Origin: an uncultured Lachnospiraceae bacterium | Lineage (GTDB): Bacteria > Bacillota > Clostridia > Lachnospirales > Lachnospiraceae | Reading direction: 5' to 3' | NCBI GenBank assembly: GCA_947625775.1 | Contig: CANQPM010000009.1 | Span: 62,001 to 126,000, forward strand | Length of the DNA: 64,000 bases | Shown: piece after piece, positions 47,945 through 58,440 of the stretch | How the letters are laid out: every line of letters begins with the position of its first letter | Position numbering within the stretch: the stretch's first letter is position 1 | Translations under genes and position numbers: made by a program | Notes under the pieces: generated by a model | Databases searched by the model: none | Told to the model about the DNA's origin: nothing | The model's input: the letters and a program-made list of their open reading frames with translations, nothing else

Positions 47945-48017
47945 TTATGGCTTTATGATTATAATGAGATAAATGCAAAAGTGATGAGGAGGAGCCTGCC
48001 AGCGGCATCATAATAAA

Positions 48018-49634
48018 TTAAAGCATCTGGACAACCTCAGCCAAAAGCTGCACGAGAGCCGAATTCCAATACACAGTCACTTCATTTGTGGAATAGCTCC
48101 CTGTCATATCGACAATCGCCTTGGCGGGAGCCGTATTTTCAGAAAGCATCTGCTTTGCAAGCTCGTCAAGGCGCGCGCTGCAAGGTCCTCCAGAGAGCAT
48201 GCCCGCCATAGCGCGTCCGTTAAAGCCTGACGGTCTGTGATGAGGGTGCTTTACCGCGTCTGTGCCGCAGTCGGTAAGATAGCAAAGCCCCATAGGATTG
48301 CGTCCAAGCAGATAATGGAGCTGCTGTGCGGCGGCATTAAGGTATTTCGTATCGTTTGTAAGCTTATATGCATCGTAGAGATGTATGCCGTTGCAGGCGA
48401 CATAGAGGTTGCTGCCCCAAATGTAGCCGTCGGCGGTCAGTGATGCGCCGTACCCGTCGGAAAGCGTATTTGAAATGAGCCTGTCGGCAAGCTCAAGCAT
48501 AGATGCCTTGATGCGCTCGGCAAGCCCCGCATCGACAGGATATCCGCAGGTAATATAGGCGCGGTTGCCGTAGCTTCCCATATCCTCCCAGCCGTAGCCG
48601 TGATATATTTTTTCACTGGCAAGCTGTTCAAAGTCTTTTCTGTACTGTTCGTCGCCAAAGGTCTTGTAAAGCTCGGCAGCAGCCCAGTAACGTTCGTCAG
48701 TGTCGCAGGCATCTCCGTATTCGCCTGTGCTGATTTCGGGAGGATTTTTAAATCCGCCCTCAAGCGTCATGCTGCGCATAGCTTGGTAAGCCTGCTTTGA
48801 CGCGTTTGCAAGCGTATCTGAAAATTCTGCGTCAGCCTCTCTGTACAGGCGGGACGCCATAGCCGCCGCAGCCGCAAAATCCGCTGTCGCCGTGACAGAC
48901 GCGGGGCTGATTACAAGCTCCTCCTTTTCCATATCGGGCATGATAAAGCCGCAGAAGCTCCTGCATGAAACCTTATGAAAAAGCTTTCCGTCGCTGTCCT
49001 GCATTTTAAGCATCCAGTCAAGCTCATATTTTATCTCGTCAAGGAAAGGCGAGGGCTTTGTGTCATTGATTTCACTGTCGGGAGAAAGATAGAGCGACGA
49101 AAGCTTTTTGTTTTCTTCGTATGCATACATAAGCTGCGCGACAGCCATAGCCGCGGGAGCAATATAGCGCCCGTAATCGCCCGCGTCGTGCCAGCCGCCG
49201 CTTACATCTATTTTGCGGTTGCTGCCATATACGACGGCAGGCTCGGTGTGGCATGCGCCATGTGAATATATGCCGCCCGCGCGTTTAGGAATGGCGCAGC
49301 CGCAGCGCTGTAAGTAGAAAAAGGCAGACGCTTTCTGAAAAACGTCATTATATACATCAGCGCCAATTTCAAATGTATCGGATTCGCCATATCCGTCGGC
49401 AGTGATATAATATCTGCCAGGCGCCGTAACCTCGGAAAAATCGCCGATATAATTTATTTCCTTAGCTGAGGGATTATCGGAGCGCTTTGCTGCCGTGCCG
49501 GAATAGACAGATGCGCCGTCGCTTTTTAACACGTTAAAGCTCACGGGCTTGTCAATGCCTGTACTGTTAAATGTAACAAGCTTTTCCATATAGGGCAGAT
49601 AGCCGCACTGGTTTATAAAGATGCGTTTATACAT
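48018..49634 (-). CDS. GH9 family cellulase/cellodextrinase, cytoplasmic
   Basis: A 538-residue enzyme with an N-terminal Ig-like CelD_N domain (1-85; MYKRIFINQCGYLP, YYITADGYGESDTFEIG). The GH9 alpha/alpha barrel follows with GGWHDAGDYGRY (catalytic base Asp), KHPHHRPSG and, near the end, MTGSYSTNEVTVYWNSAL (acid Glu). There is no signal peptide, dockerin or binding module, so it should act inside the cell on imported cello-oligosaccharides, like the cellodextrinases of Butyrivibrio. GGAGG precedes the start. It is monocistronic. Confidence 0.9.
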   Translation of the reverse strand: MYKRIFINQCGYLPYMEKLVTFNSTGIDKPVSFNVLKSDGASVYSGTAAKRSDNPSAKEINYIGDFSEVTAPGRYYITADGYGESDTFEIGADVYNDVFQKASAFFYLQRCGCAIPKRAGGIYSHGACHTEPAVVYGSNRKIDVSGGWHDAGDYGRYIAPAAMAVAQLMYAYEENKKLSSLYLSPDSEINDTKPSPFLDEIKYELDWMLKMQDSDGKLFHKVSCRSFCGFIMPDMEKEELVISPASVTATADFAAAAAMASRLYREADAEFSDTLANASKQAYQAMRSMTLEGGFKNPPEISTGEYGDACDTDERYWAAAELYKTFGDEQYRKDFEQLASEKIYHGYGWEDMGSYGNRAYITCGYPVDAGLAERIKASMLELADRLISNTLSDGYGASLTADGYIWGSNLYVACNGIHLYDAYKLTNDTKYLNAAAQQLHYLLGRNPMGLCYLTDCGTDAVKHPHHRPSGFNGRAMAGMLSGGPCSARLDELAKQMLSENTAPAKAIVDMTGSYSTNEVTVYWNSALVQLLAEVVQML

Positions 49635-49663
49635 AAGTTATCCTCCTTCGCTGCAGGCGCCAA

Positions 49664-49723
49664 TCTGCCGTATGCTTCCCTTGACGGACACAGGTGTTTC
49701 TTTATAAAAAGCATATCGGCAGA
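49664..49723. other. Long inverted repeat upstream of the GH9 gene
   Basis: TCTGCCGTATGCTT (49664-49677) pairs with AAGCATATCGGCAGA (49709-49723) with one bulged base. It lies between the GH9 start and the next minus-strand gene. It may terminate upstream transcription or be a leader structure of the GH9 mRNA. Confidence 0.4.
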
Positions 49724-49885
49724 ATGTCTCCGCAGGCGCCTGACAATAGTATTTTGAAATGCAATCATATACAGTATAGCAGTGAATACGGCAAAAGCAT
49801 ATCAAATAGCTGTTATTTTTGACGTATTATTTGCCAAAGCGCATTTACATAAGAGCGCGCCAAAAAAGCGCGGGCAAAATGCGCG

Positions 49886-50170
49886 CTACTCAGTCTTTAT
49901 CACGCCGATTTCCTTTAGGAAAAGCACGCAGTCCTTAAAGCCCTGCGCATAGGAAAGCTTGACCGACAGCGCGCCTTCCGCCGTATATGCGCATACAAGG
50001 CGGTCTATCAGTTTTAACTCATCCGCGCTGAAACCGTGCGCTTCGACCTCTTTTGTGACGGCGCCGATATCCCTTTGCGCCTGCTTATATTCCTCATTGC
50101 TTAAAACTATGCTGTCCAGCCGCTCATTTATGACGCGGTCAACCAGCATATCAAAAATGCCTGAATCCAT
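49886..50170 (-). CDS. Small helical protein of unknown function
   Basis: This 94-residue acidic protein (FDMLVDRVINERLDSIVLSN, HGFSADELKLIDRLVCAY, LSYAQGFKDCVLFLKEIGV) is predicted to be all-helical. The family is not recognised. The ATG follows AGAGGAGG. It stands between the GH9 gene and the divergent fatty acid operon. Confidence 0.6.
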   Translation of the reverse strand: MDSGIFDMLVDRVINERLDSIVLSNEEYKQAQRDIGAVTKEVEAHGFSADELKLIDRLVCAYTAEGALSVKLSYAQGFKDCVLFLKEIGVIKTE

Positions 50171-50442
50171 AATTACCTCCTCTGTATCAACTCCTAAATA
50201 TCCAAGGACTATGTCATAACATAATTATAACCAGATAATTATGCTATAAATGCATCGATGTAATAAATAACCGATATTTGAATTAACATAAAGGTAATTT
50301 CGCTGTATTAATTGCTGAAAAGTAGGATATATTTAATATACCATTAGTCCGCAAAATATGCAATACCATTAGCGAAAATATGTTCGATTTATTATCGGGA
50401 TTATAATACAAAAATAATTGTAAAATTAACAACAAAAAACTA

Positions 50443-50471
50443 TTGACAAATATACCCAATAGGTATATTCT
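50443..50471 (+). promoter_or_regulatory. Promoter of the fatty acid operon with internal palindromic operator
   Basis: TTGACA (50443-50448) and TATTCT (50466-50471) are 17 bases apart. The spacer holds AATATACC (50449-50456), CAATA, GGTATATT (50462-50469), an 8-bp perfect inverted repeat. A repressor bound here would block RNA polymerase; the MarR-type gene at the operon end is the obvious candidate. The other 270 bases upstream are AT-rich with no further feature seen. Confidence 0.65.
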
Positions 50472-50574
50472 GTATCAGACAATTATTTTGAAACTCAAAA
50501 TATTTGAAGGCAAAAATATTTGAAAGCCAAAATTTTATTATCATTTATTATCAATCGAAAGGAAGGAAACCACA

Positions 50575-50808
50575 ATGTTAGAAAGAGTAAAAGAGATTAT
50601 CGAGGAGCAGTTAAATCTTGACGGAGTTGAAATCACTGAGGAGACGCGCTTTAAGGAGGATTTGGAGGCGGATTCGCTTGACCTTTTCGAGCTTGTAATG
50701 GCATTCGAGGAGGAGTACGGTGTAGAAATACCTTCTGAGGATTTGGAAGGCATCACTACAGTAGGCTCAATCATTGAATATATGAAGTCAAAAGGCGTAG
50801 AGGCATAA
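50575..50808 (+). CDS. acpP: Acyl carrier protein
   Basis: A 77-residue acidic four-helix protein with the phosphopantetheine site DSLDLFELVMAFEEEYG; Ser of the D-S-L motif carries the prosthetic group. First gene of the operon; its product carries the growing acyl chain for all enzymes encoded downstream. Confidence 0.96.
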   Translation: MLERVKEIIEEQLNLDGVEITEETRFKEDLEADSLDLFELVMAFEEEYGVEIPSEDLEGITTVGSIIEYMKSKGVEA

Positions 50809-50841
50809 TCGCAGCCTTTTGCATTTGGGCGGTATGCCGCG

Positions 50842-50880
50842 ATTGCTTATATGAAGCCAAAAGGTGCAGGACATAAGCGC
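50842..50880 (+). repeat. Partial duplication of the acpP 3' end
   Basis: This stretch repeats 50773-50812 (end of acpP) with several changes: ATATGAAG-CAAAAGG-G-AG followed by CATAA and CGC occur in both. The 176-base gap between acpP and fabK otherwise shows no gene. Confidence 0.6.
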
Positions 50881-50984
50881 GGAGCGGGCTTCATACTCCT
50901 GCAGTCTGATTTTTAACAGTATGCCGCATGAAACTGATTATAAGGCATGAGAGGCATTAAGGCATTATAGAGGAACATGAAAAT

Positions 50985-51911
50985 ATGAAAACAAGAGTCA
51001 CAGACATTTTAGGAATTGAGTACCCAATTATACAAGGCGGCATGGCGTGGGTTGCAGAGCACAATCTCGCCGCCGCCGTATCAAATGCGGGCGGCTTAGG
51101 CATTATCGGCGCGGGCGGCGCGTCAGCTGAATTTGTCAGGGATCAGATAAGGCAGGTAAAGCAGGCGACAGACAAACCCTTTGGCGTCAACATAATGCTT
51201 ATGAATCCCGAAGCTGACGCCATAGCGCAGGCAGTAGCGGACGAGGGCGTACAGGTAGTCACCACAGGCGCGGGCAATCCAGGAAAATATATGAATATGT
51301 GGAAAGAAGCTGGCGTAAAGGTTATACCCGTAGTAGCAAGCGTGGCAATGGCTAAGCTTATGGAAAGAGGCGGCGCGGATGCCGTAATCGCTGAGGGAAT
51401 GGAAAGCGGCGGTCACATAGGATCCACGACGACAATGGCGCTTGTGCCGCAGGTAGCCGACGCGGTGACAATCCCTGTAATCGCGGCGGGCGGCATAGCC
51501 GACGGCAGAGGTTTTGCGGCGGCGTTTATGCTCGGCGCGGAGGCAGTCCAGATGGGTACGCGCTTTGTCGCGGCAAAGGAGTCAGTCGTACACCAAAACT
51601 ACAAGGATATGCTCATCAAGGCAAAAGACATAGATTCAGCAGTCACAGGCATGTCCACAGGGCATCCCGTAAGAAGCATACGCAACAAGATGACGAAAGA
51701 ATACCTGCGCCTTGAAAAAGAGGGCGCGGATTTAATGGAGCTTGAAAAGCTCACGCTCGGCTCACTCAGAAAGGCGGTAGTCGAGGGCGACGTCGTAAAC
51801 GGCACAGTAATGGCAGGCCAGATTGCGGGGCTTATAAAAAAAGAGCAGACGTGCGCAGAGATAATAAATGAAATCATGGCACAGGCGCAAAAGTTGCTTA
51901 AAATCAACTGA
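50985..51911 (+). CDS. fabK: Enoyl-ACP reductase II (FMN-dependent)
   Basis: A 308-residue TIM-barrel flavoprotein of the nitronate monooxygenase/FabK group: YPIIQGGMAWVAEHNLAAAV, GFGVNIM-like segment KPFGVNIMLMNPEA, AEGMESGGHIG and AAGGIADGRG. It does the last reduction of each elongation cycle with NAD(P)H. FabK instead of FabI is common in Clostridia and streptococci. Its place among fab genes fixes the assignment over nitronate monooxygenase. Confidence 0.92.
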   Translation: MKTRVTDILGIEYPIIQGGMAWVAEHNLAAAVSNAGGLGIIGAGGASAEFVRDQIRQVKQATDKPFGVNIMLMNPEADAIAQAVADEGVQVVTTGAGNPGKYMNMWKEAGVKVIPVVASVAMAKLMERGGADAVIAEGMESGGHIGSTTTMALVPQVADAVTIPVIAAGGIADGRGFAAAFMLGAEAVQMGTRFVAAKESVVHQNYKDMLIKAKDIDSAVTGMSTGHPVRSIRNKMTKEYLRLEKEGADLMELEKLTLGSLRKAVVEGDVVNGTVMAGQIAGLIKKEQTCAEIINEIMAQAQKLLKIN

Positions 51912-52019
51912 CGCCTTGTAGTTACTTTATAACGATTGAAGGGCATTTGCATGGCTCTATTCAGACGCTGGAAACAAGCCTTGCAATTGCATATAAATTG
52001 ACGGAATGAGAGATGAAAT

Positions 52020-52940
52020 ATGGGCAAAACAGCATTTATTTTCCCTGGACAGGGTTCTCAGTACGCTGGAATGGGAAAGGATTTTTATGATACATACGAA
52101 GAGGCAAGGGCAGTCTACAAGCTTGCGGGCGAAGCCACGGGGCTTGACATGGAGGAGCTGTGCTTTACGGAAAATGACAGGCTGGACATCACGGAGTACA
52201 CGCAGATAGCAATGCTTGCCACTGAAGTGGCGCTGCTAAAGGTACTTGAGTCGAAGGGAAAAAAGGCTGATGTCGCTGCGGGCTTGAGCCTTGGCGAATA
52301 CGGTGCGCTGGCAGCCGCAGACGTAATGGAGCTAAAGGACTTATTCCACTTGATAAGAAAGCGCGGTATTTATATGCAGGAGGCTTATCCGACAGGCGGA
52401 GCCATGACGGCGGTTCTTGGCATGGATAGCGGCAAAATCCTTGAAATCTGTAATCAGACGGAAGGCATAGTCACCATAGCAAACTACAACTGCCCTGGGC
52501 AGATAGTAATAACGGGCGAGGAAAAAGCCGTGGCGAAAGCGTCAGAGGCTTTAAGTGCTGCAGGCGCAAAAAGATGCGTGCCGTTAAAGGTGAGCGGTCC
52601 ATTCCACTCAGCGCTTTTGCAGGACGCGGGCAGGAAGCTTCGCGAGGAGCTTGATAAGGTCGAGGTCAAAACTCCAAAAATTCCGTATGTCTGCAACGTC
52701 AGCGCAAGCTATGTGACAGATGCGTCAGAAATCAGGGACTTGCTTGAAAAGCAGGTTTCAAGCTCAGTACGCTGGCAGCAGAGCGTTGAAAAAATGATAG
52801 CCGACGGCGTAGACACCTTTGTGGAAATAGGACCAGGCAGGACACTCAGCGGCTTTATGAGAAAGATAAATAAAGACGTGAAATGCGTCAATATGGATAA
52901 GCTTGCCGATTTGGACAATGTGCTGCAGATTTTGGCATAG
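52020..52940 (+). CDS. fabD: Malonyl-CoA:ACP transacylase
   Basis: A 306-residue protein with FPGQGSQYAGMG at the N-terminus, active-site GLSLGEYGAL, and the His motif GPFHSALL. It moves malonyl groups from CoA to ACP, feeding FabH and FabF. Confidence 0.95.
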   Translation: MGKTAFIFPGQGSQYAGMGKDFYDTYEEARAVYKLAGEATGLDMEELCFTENDRLDITEYTQIAMLATEVALLKVLESKGKKADVAAGLSLGEYGALAAADVMELKDLFHLIRKRGIYMQEAYPTGGAMTAVLGMDSGKILEICNQTEGIVTIANYNCPGQIVITGEEKAVAKASEALSAAGAKRCVPLKVSGPFHSALLQDAGRKLREELDKVEVKTPKIPYVCNVSASYVTDASEIRDLLEKQVSSSVRWQQSVEKMIADGVDTFVEIGPGRTLSGFMRKINKDVKCVNMDKLADLDNVLQILA

Positions 52941-52990
52941 CCCAAAAGTGACACATATGTCATTTTATATGACGAATGGAGGAATAAAAA

Positions 52991-53731
52991 ATGCTTACAG
53001 GTAAGGTTGCTATCGTCACTGGGGCGGGCAGAGGCATAGGGCGCGAGATAGCGCTTGCGCTTGCGGCAGACGGCGCGACAGTTATTGTAAATTACAACGG
53101 CTCAAAGGAGGCGGCAGACGAAACAGTGTCACAGATAACGGCAGACGGCGGCACAGCCGAGGCGGTACAGTGCAATGTTTCCGATTTTGCGGCGAGCGAG
53201 GCGTTTGTAAAAAAGGTGCTTGAAAAGTATAAAAAAGTTGACATACTCGTCAACAATGCAGGCGTGACAAGAGACAATCTCATTATGAGAATGTCCGAGG
53301 AGGATTACGACGCGGTTCTTGACACAAACCTAAAAGGCGCTTTCAATATGATAAAACACCTGTCGCGCAGCTTTATAAAGCAGAGAAGCGGCAAGATAAT
53401 AAACATATCATCGGTAAGCGGCATACGCGGCAATGCGGGACAGTCAAATTATTCGGCGTCAAAGGCGGGGCTGATAGGGCTTACAAAGAGCGTGGCAAAG
53501 GAGCTTGCAAGCCGCGGGATAAACGTAAACGCGGTGGCTCCAGGTCTTATAGACACTGACATGACAAGGGCGCTTTCAGACGACGCGAAAAAGCAGCTTG
53601 CGGCATCCATACCGATGGGAAAAATCGGCAGCCCCTCAGACGTGGCAAAGCTTGTGCTGTTTCTGGCAGGAGAAGGCTCGGACTATATTACAGGGCAGGT
53701 CATCAGTGTAGACGGCGGTTTAGCGATATAA
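52991..53731 (+). CDS. fabG: 3-oxoacyl-ACP reductase
   Basis: A 246-residue short-chain dehydrogenase: NADP-binding TGAGRGIGREIA, NNAG, catalytic Ser in INISSVSG and YSASKAG (Tyr, Lys). The family-typical end SVDGGLAI is present. GGAGG upstream of the ATG. Confidence 0.95.
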   Translation: MLTGKVAIVTGAGRGIGREIALALAADGATVIVNYNGSKEAADETVSQITADGGTAEAVQCNVSDFAASEAFVKKVLEKYKKVDILVNNAGVTRDNLIMRMSEEDYDAVLDTNLKGAFNMIKHLSRSFIKQRSGKIINISSVSGIRGNAGQSNYSASKAGLIGLTKSVAKELASRGINVNAVAPGLIDTDMTRALSDDAKKQLAASIPMGKIGSPSDVAKLVLFLAGEGSDYITGQVISVDGGLAI

Positions 53732-53765
53732 AATGCGCAGAGCTTGGCGCAGAAAAGAGGAAGGT

Positions 53766-55004
53766 ATGAAAAGGAGAGTAGTAGTAACAGGCATGGGCGC
53801 GATTACCCCTATAGGCAACAGCGTCGAGGAATTTTGGGCAGGAGTCAAGGCGGGTAAAATCGGATTTGACAAAATCAGCTACTTTGACACTACTGATTAT
53901 AAATGTAAGCTGGCAGCGGAGGTAAAAAACTTCGACGCTGCTAATTTTATGGACAAAAAAGCCGCGCGCAGAATGGAGCAGTTTTCACAGTACGCGGTAG
54001 CGGCGGCAAAGGAGGCAATCGAGGACTCAGGACTCGACATGGAAAAAGAGGACGCATACAGGGCAGGCTGCGCTATAGGTAACGGCATAGGCAGCCTCCA
54101 GGCAATGGAGAGAGAGTACACAAGACTTGTGGAAAAAGGTCCTTCAAGGGTTGCGCCGCTTTTTGTCCCGATGGTTATCTCAAACATAGCGGCGGGAAAC
54201 GTGAGCATTGCCTATAATCTCAAGGGCAAGAGCATAAATGTAGTGTCAGCGTGCGCCACAGGCACAAATTCAATAGGCGAGGCGTACAGGACAATCCAGT
54301 ACGGAGATGCCGACATAATGCTGGCGGGCGGCACGGAGGCGTCAATCACGCCGCTTGGCATAGCAGGCTTCGCATCGCTCACGGCGCTTTCACCATGCGA
54401 TGATCCTACGCGCTGTTCAATCCCGTTTGACAAGGACAGAAGCGGTTTTGTAATGGGCGAGGGCTCGGCAGTGGTAGTGCTGGAGGAGCTTGAGCATGCA
54501 AAGGCAAGGGGCGCGAAAATATACGCGGAGGTGGCAGGCTACGGCTGCTCGTCAGACGCATTCCATATCACGTCGCCCGCAGAGGACGGCGCTGGCGCGG
54601 CGCGCGCAATGCTGAACGCCATAAACGACGCGGGCATTTCCACAGACGACATTACTTACATAAACGCACACGGCACCAGCACGCACCACAATGATTTGTT
54701 TGAGACAAGGGCAATCAAGCTCGCATTTGGCGGGCATGCAAAGGACATAAAGATTAATTCCACCAAGTCAATGGTAGGACATCTTCTCGGCGCGGCAGGC
54801 GCGGTGGAGTTTGTCACCTGCGTCAAGGAGATTGAAGAAGGCTATATCCACAGGACAGTAGGGTTGCAGGAGAGCGAGGAGGAGCTTGACCTCAATTACT
54901 GTAAGGAGAGCTACAATGAGGACATCACATACGCACTCAGCAACTCGCTTGGCTTTGGCGGGCACAATGCAAGTATTCTGATAAAGAAATACACAGAGGC
55001 GTAA
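53766..55004 (+). CDS. fabF: 3-oxoacyl-ACP synthase II
   Basis: A 412-residue ketosynthase: [20 protein letters not shown] start, active Cys in [13 protein letters not shown], and His residues in [11 protein letters not shown] and [12 protein letters not shown]. It condenses malonyl-ACP with acyl-ACP. ATG 53766 follows AGAGGAAGG; the longer reading has no ribosome site. Confidence 0.95.
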   Translation: MKRRVVVTGMGAITPIGNSVEEFWAGVKAGKIGFDKISYFDTTDYKCKLAAEVKNFDAANFMDKKAARRMEQFSQYAVAAAKEAIEDSGLDMEKEDAYRAGCAIGNGIGSLQAMEREYTRLVEKGPSRVAPLFVPMVISNIAAGNVSIAYNLKGKSINVVSACATGTNSIGEAYRTIQYGDADIMLAGGTEASITPLGIAGFASLTALSPCDDPTRCSIPFDKDRSGFVMGEGSAVVVLEELEHAKARGAKIYAEVAGYGCSSDAFHITSPAEDGAGAARAMLNAINDAGISTDDITYINAHGTSTHHNDLFETRAIKLAFGGHAKDIKINSTKSMVGHLLGAAGAVEFVTCVKEIEEGYIHRTVGLQESEEELDLNYCKESYNEDITYALSNSLGFGGHNASILIKKYTEA

Positions 55005-55026
55005 GAAAATAAGGAAGGTGACACAG

Positions 55027-55458
55027 ATGTCAGTTTATACGGCAAAGGAAATAATGGAAATCATACCGCACAGGCATCCTTTCATGCTGATAGATTCCAT
55101 AGAGGAGCTTGAAGAAGGCAAAAGGGCGCTTGGAAAGAAGTGTGTAAGCTTTAATGAGCCGTACTTTGCGGGACATTTTCCACAGAATCCCGTTATGCCA
55201 GGCGTACTCATAATAGAAGCGTTGGCGCAGGTCGGCGCTGTGGCGGTATTAGGACAGCCCGAATGGAAGGGAAAGACAGCATATTTTGTAGGCATAGACA
55301 AGGCGCGCTTTAAGCAGAAGGTAATCCCAGGTGATGTGCTTATGCTTGAGACAAAGATAATCAAGGTAAAGGGACCTATCGGCGTAGGCGAGGCGACGGC
55401 AACTGTAAACGGCAAGCTTGTCTGCAAGGCGGAGCTGACATTTGCAGTCGGTGACTGA
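55027..55458 (+). CDS. fabZ: 3-hydroxyacyl-ACP dehydratase
   Basis: A 143-residue hot-dog-fold enzyme with [11 protein letters not shown] and catalytic [20 protein letters not shown] (His, Glu). The ATG at 55027 is eight bases after AAGGAAGG. In many related operons accB and accC flank this gene; here they are absent. Confidence 0.95.
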   Translation: MSVYTAKEIMEIIPHRHPFMLIDSIEELEEGKRALGKKCVSFNEPYFAGHFPQNPVMPGVLIIEALAQVGAVAVLGQPEWKGKTAYFVGIDKARFKQKVIPGDVLMLETKIIKVKGPIGVGEATATVNGKLVCKAELTFAVGD

Positions 55459-55513
55459 CCGCTGACAGCTTTTTTGGGCATATTTGCATTGAGCGTAATG
55501 GAGGGAAATTGTA

Positions 55514-57286
55514 ATGGATAAGAAACAGTCAGGCAGGGCAGTAAGACAGTTTCCGAACTTGTACAACAGATTGGAGGAAAAGCTGAGAAATAAGGCAGCC
55601 GAGCCTGTAAAGGAGAATCATTCCGACGAGCAGGCGGCGGAGGACAAAAGCCTTGTAAAATGCCCTAAATGCGGCAAAATGTTAGAGCGCGGCAGGGTAG
55701 TAAGAAAAAGATATGAGTGCTACGAATGTGGCGCGTATTTCAGGGTGAAAACCAAAAACCGAATCCGCATGGTAGCCGATTACAATACATTTGAGCCATG
55801 GTTTGAGGATATGGAGGTAAGCAATCCTCTTGATTATGAAGGCTATGAGGGAAAGCTCGCGGCGGCTAGGGAAAAAACAGGCTTAAACGAGGCGGTCACA
55901 GTCGGGCGCTGTAAGGTATTTGGCGAGGATATTGTCCTTGGCGTGTGCGATTCGCGCTTTCTCATGGCAAGCATGGGGCATGTAGTCGGCGAGAAAATCA
56001 CAAGGGCGATTGAGCAGGCTACGAAGCTGCGGCTTCCTGTATTTATGTTCTGCTGTTCAGGCGGCGCGAGAATGCAGGAGGGAATAATTTCTCTTATGCA
56101 GATGGCAAAGACTTCCGCGGCAATAAAAAAGCACGGCGACGCGGGACTTTTGTACAGCACGATACTCACGGATCCTACGACAGGTGGTGTCACGGCAAGC
56201 TTTGCAATGCTCGGCGATGTCATAATGGCTGAACCAGGAGCGCTTATAGGCTTTGCAGGACCGCGCGTCATAAAACAGACAATAGGGCAGGAGCTTCCAG
56301 AGGGCTTTCAGACGGCGGAGTTTCTGTTGGAGCACGGCTTTATTGACGGCATAGTGTGCAGGGAAAACCTCAAAAAGACTATATATTTCCTGATAAAGTC
56401 GCACAAATGCGGCGGAAAAAAGATATATGCGGATTTTAGCGAAAATAAGGACTCTCACTTTGAACTCAGCGAGGAGGTCAAGGAGCACAGCTGGTATTCA
56501 AGCCCGCGCAGCGCGTGGGAGAAGGTTATGGCAGTGCGCCGCGTGGAGCGTCCCGCTGCTACTGATTATATGAAGCATATATTTGACGTGTTCGTGGAGG
56601 CGCACGGCGACAGAGGCTTTAGCGATGACAGGGCGGTAGTCGGCGGCATAGCGTTTCTCGACGGGCAGCCTGTGACAGTCATTGCCGACATAAAGGGCAA
56701 GGACATCAAGGAATGTCAGGAGCGCAACTTTGGCATGCCGCTTCCAGAGGGCTACAGAAAAGCGCTGCGCCTTATGAAGCAGGCGGAAAAATTTAACCGC
56801 CCCATCATAAGCTTTGTAAACACGTCGGGCGCGTTCTGCGGCATAGAGGCGGAGGAGCGCGGGCAGGGCGAGGCAATCGCACGGAATCTGCTTGAAATGT
56901 CAGGTCTGAAAGTTCCCGTGCTCTGCATACTGATAGGCGAGGGCGGCAGCGGCGGCGCGCTCGCGACAGCGGTAGGCAACGAGGTGTGGATGATGGAAAA
57001 TGCCACATATTCGATTCTCTCGCCCGAAGGCTTTGCATCAATTCTCTGGAAGGACTCCAACAGGGCAAAGGAGGCAAGCGAGGTCATGAACATCACGGCA
57101 CAGGATTTAAAGCGCCTGGGCGTGATAGAGCGCATAGTGCCTGAATTTGGCGGCGCGGACAAAAAGACCACGGAGGCAATCGCAGGCTATATGAAGGAGC
57201 ACATAAAGGAGTTTCTTGCAAAATATGACGGCAGGAGCGGCGAGGAAATAGCAGCGGAGCGATATGACAGGTTCAGGGCGTTTTAG
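55514..57286 (+). CDS. accDA: Acetyl-CoA carboxylase carboxyltransferase, beta-alpha fusion
   Basis: A 590-residue single-chain fusion. Residues 1 to about 295 are AccD: the zinc ribbon (CPKCGKM then CYECG), [14 protein letters not shown] and [12 protein letters not shown]. The rest is Acc[38 protein letters not shown] and [11 protein letters not shown]. It transfers CO2 from biotin to acetyl-CoA, making malonyl-CoA for FabD. Fusion avoids subunit imbalance. The biotin carboxylase (AccC) and carrier (AccB) must be encoded elsewhere. Confidence 0.93.
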   Translation: MDKKQSGRAVRQFPNLYNRLEEKLRNKAAEPVKENHSDEQAAEDKSLVKCPKCGKMLERGRVVRKRYECYECGAYFRVKTKNRIRMVADYNTFEPWFEDMEVSNPLDYEGYEGKLAAAREKTGLNEAVTVGRCKVFGEDIVLGVCDSRFLMASMGHVVGEKITRAIEQATKLRLPVFMFCCSGGARMQEGIISLMQMAKTSAAIKKHGDAGLLYSTILTDPTTGGVTASFAMLGDVIMAEPGALIGFAGPRVIKQTIGQELPEGFQTAEFLLEHGFIDGIVCRENLKKTIYFLIKSHKCGGKKIYADFSENKDSHFELSEEVKEHSWYSSPRSAWEKVMAVRRVERPAATDYMKHIFDVFVEAHGDRGFSDDRAVVGGIAFLDGQPVTVIADIKGKDIKECQERNFGMPLPEGYRKALRLMKQAEKFNRPIISFVNTSGAFCGIEAEERGQGEAIARNLLEMSGLKVPVLCILIGEGGSGGALATAVGNEVWMMENATYSILSPEGFASILWKDSNRAKEASEVMNITAQDLKRLGVIERIVPEFGGADKKTTEAIAGYMKEHIKEFLAKYDGRSGEEIAAERYDRFRAF

Positions 57287-57359
57287 GCGGAAACGCTTGT
57301 AATGCCTGCAGAGCGGACAGAATAGAAACAGTGGCGGAAATAATGGAGGAGTTTTCATA

Positions 57360-58358
57360 ATGACAGTTAAAATCAGCGGCACAGGAAGCGCGCTGCCCGA
57401 AAAAACAGTTACTAATTTTGATATGGCGAAGCTTGTCGATACCTCTGATGAATGGATTCGTGAAAGGACAGGAATAGCGGAGCGCAGAATTTCAACAAAG
57501 GACACAGTATCGACGCTTGCGGCAAAAGCTTGTCAGGCTGCGCTCGAAAACGCGGGGGCTTCGGCGGAGGAGGTAGAGCTGATAATCGTGGCGACCTGCT
57601 CACCCGAGCTTCTGCTTCCATGCTGCGCGTGTCAGGTGCAGAGCATAATAGACGCGCCGCATGCAGCCGCATTTGACATAAATGCCGCATGCTCGGGATT
57701 TTTATTTGCGCTTAATACAGCCTATGCCTATATGAATACAGGACTATACAAAAATGCGCTGATTGTCGGTAGCGAGGTGCTTTCAAAGCTTGTGGACTGG
57801 AGTGACCGTTCTACCTGCGTGCTTTTTGGCGACGGGGCGGGAGCGGCGTATATTCAGATGGTAGACGATAAAGATGCGCAGTGTGAAAACGGCAGGCGCT
57901 CAGGAATAGAGAGCATAGTACAGGGCTCAGACGGAGCAAGGGGGGCGGCGCTTTCGTGCGGCGAGCGCGGCGTTTCCAATCCGTTTGCTGTGGACAGTGA
58001 GCAGCCGTCAAAATATATACATATGGACGGACAGGAGGTATATAAGTTTGCCACAAGACAAGTGCCTGCGTGTATAAGCGAGGCGCTTGACAAGGCGGGG
58101 ATTGGCGCCAGCGACGTGGATAAATTTGTGCTGCATCAGGCAAATGTAAGGATAATAGAGTCAGTGGCAAAGCGCCTGAAAGCGGACATTTCCAAGTTTC
58201 CGATGAATTTGGACAGGGTAGGGAATATGTCGTCAGCAACTATTCCAGTGCTGCTTGACGAGCTGAACAGAAGCGGTCAGCTAAAGCGCGGCGACAGGCT
58301 TGTGCTGTCAGGCTTTGGCGCAGGGCTGACTTATGGCGCGAGCGTGATTGTTTGGTAA
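57360..58358 (+). CDS. fabH: 3-oxoacyl-ACP synthase III
   Basis: A 332-residue initiation ketosynthase with WIRERTGIAERRI, active Cys in INAACSGFLFAL, HQANVRII (His) and NLDRVGNMSSATI (Asn). It condenses acetyl-CoA with malonyl-ACP. Unusually, it is near the end of the operon rather than at the front. Confidence 0.95.
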   Translation: MTVKISGTGSALPEKTVTNFDMAKLVDTSDEWIRERTGIAERRISTKDTVSTLAAKACQAALENAGASAEEVELIIVATCSPELLLPCCACQVQSIIDAPHAAAFDINAACSGFLFALNTAYAYMNTGLYKNALIVGSEVLSKLVDWSDRSTCVLFGDGAGAAYIQMVDDKDAQCENGRRSGIESIVQGSDGARGAALSCGERGVSNPFAVDSEQPSKYIHMDGQEVYKFATRQVPACISEALDKAGIGASDVDKFVLHQANVRIIESVAKRLKADISKFPMNLDRVGNMSSATIPVLLDELNRSGQLKRGDRLVLSGFGAGLTYGASVIVW

Positions 58359-58440
58359 AAACACAAGGGCGGCGTTTTTCACGAGTTTTGACTATTTATT
58401 TATATTGAATATTGATAAGAAGCGAAGGGAGGTGACGGAT

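Noticed and set aside
55843-57171. Minus-strand frames of 130-145 codons opposite accDA
   Set aside because: Shadows of a GC-richer coding strand; no ribosome sites and no recognisable domains.
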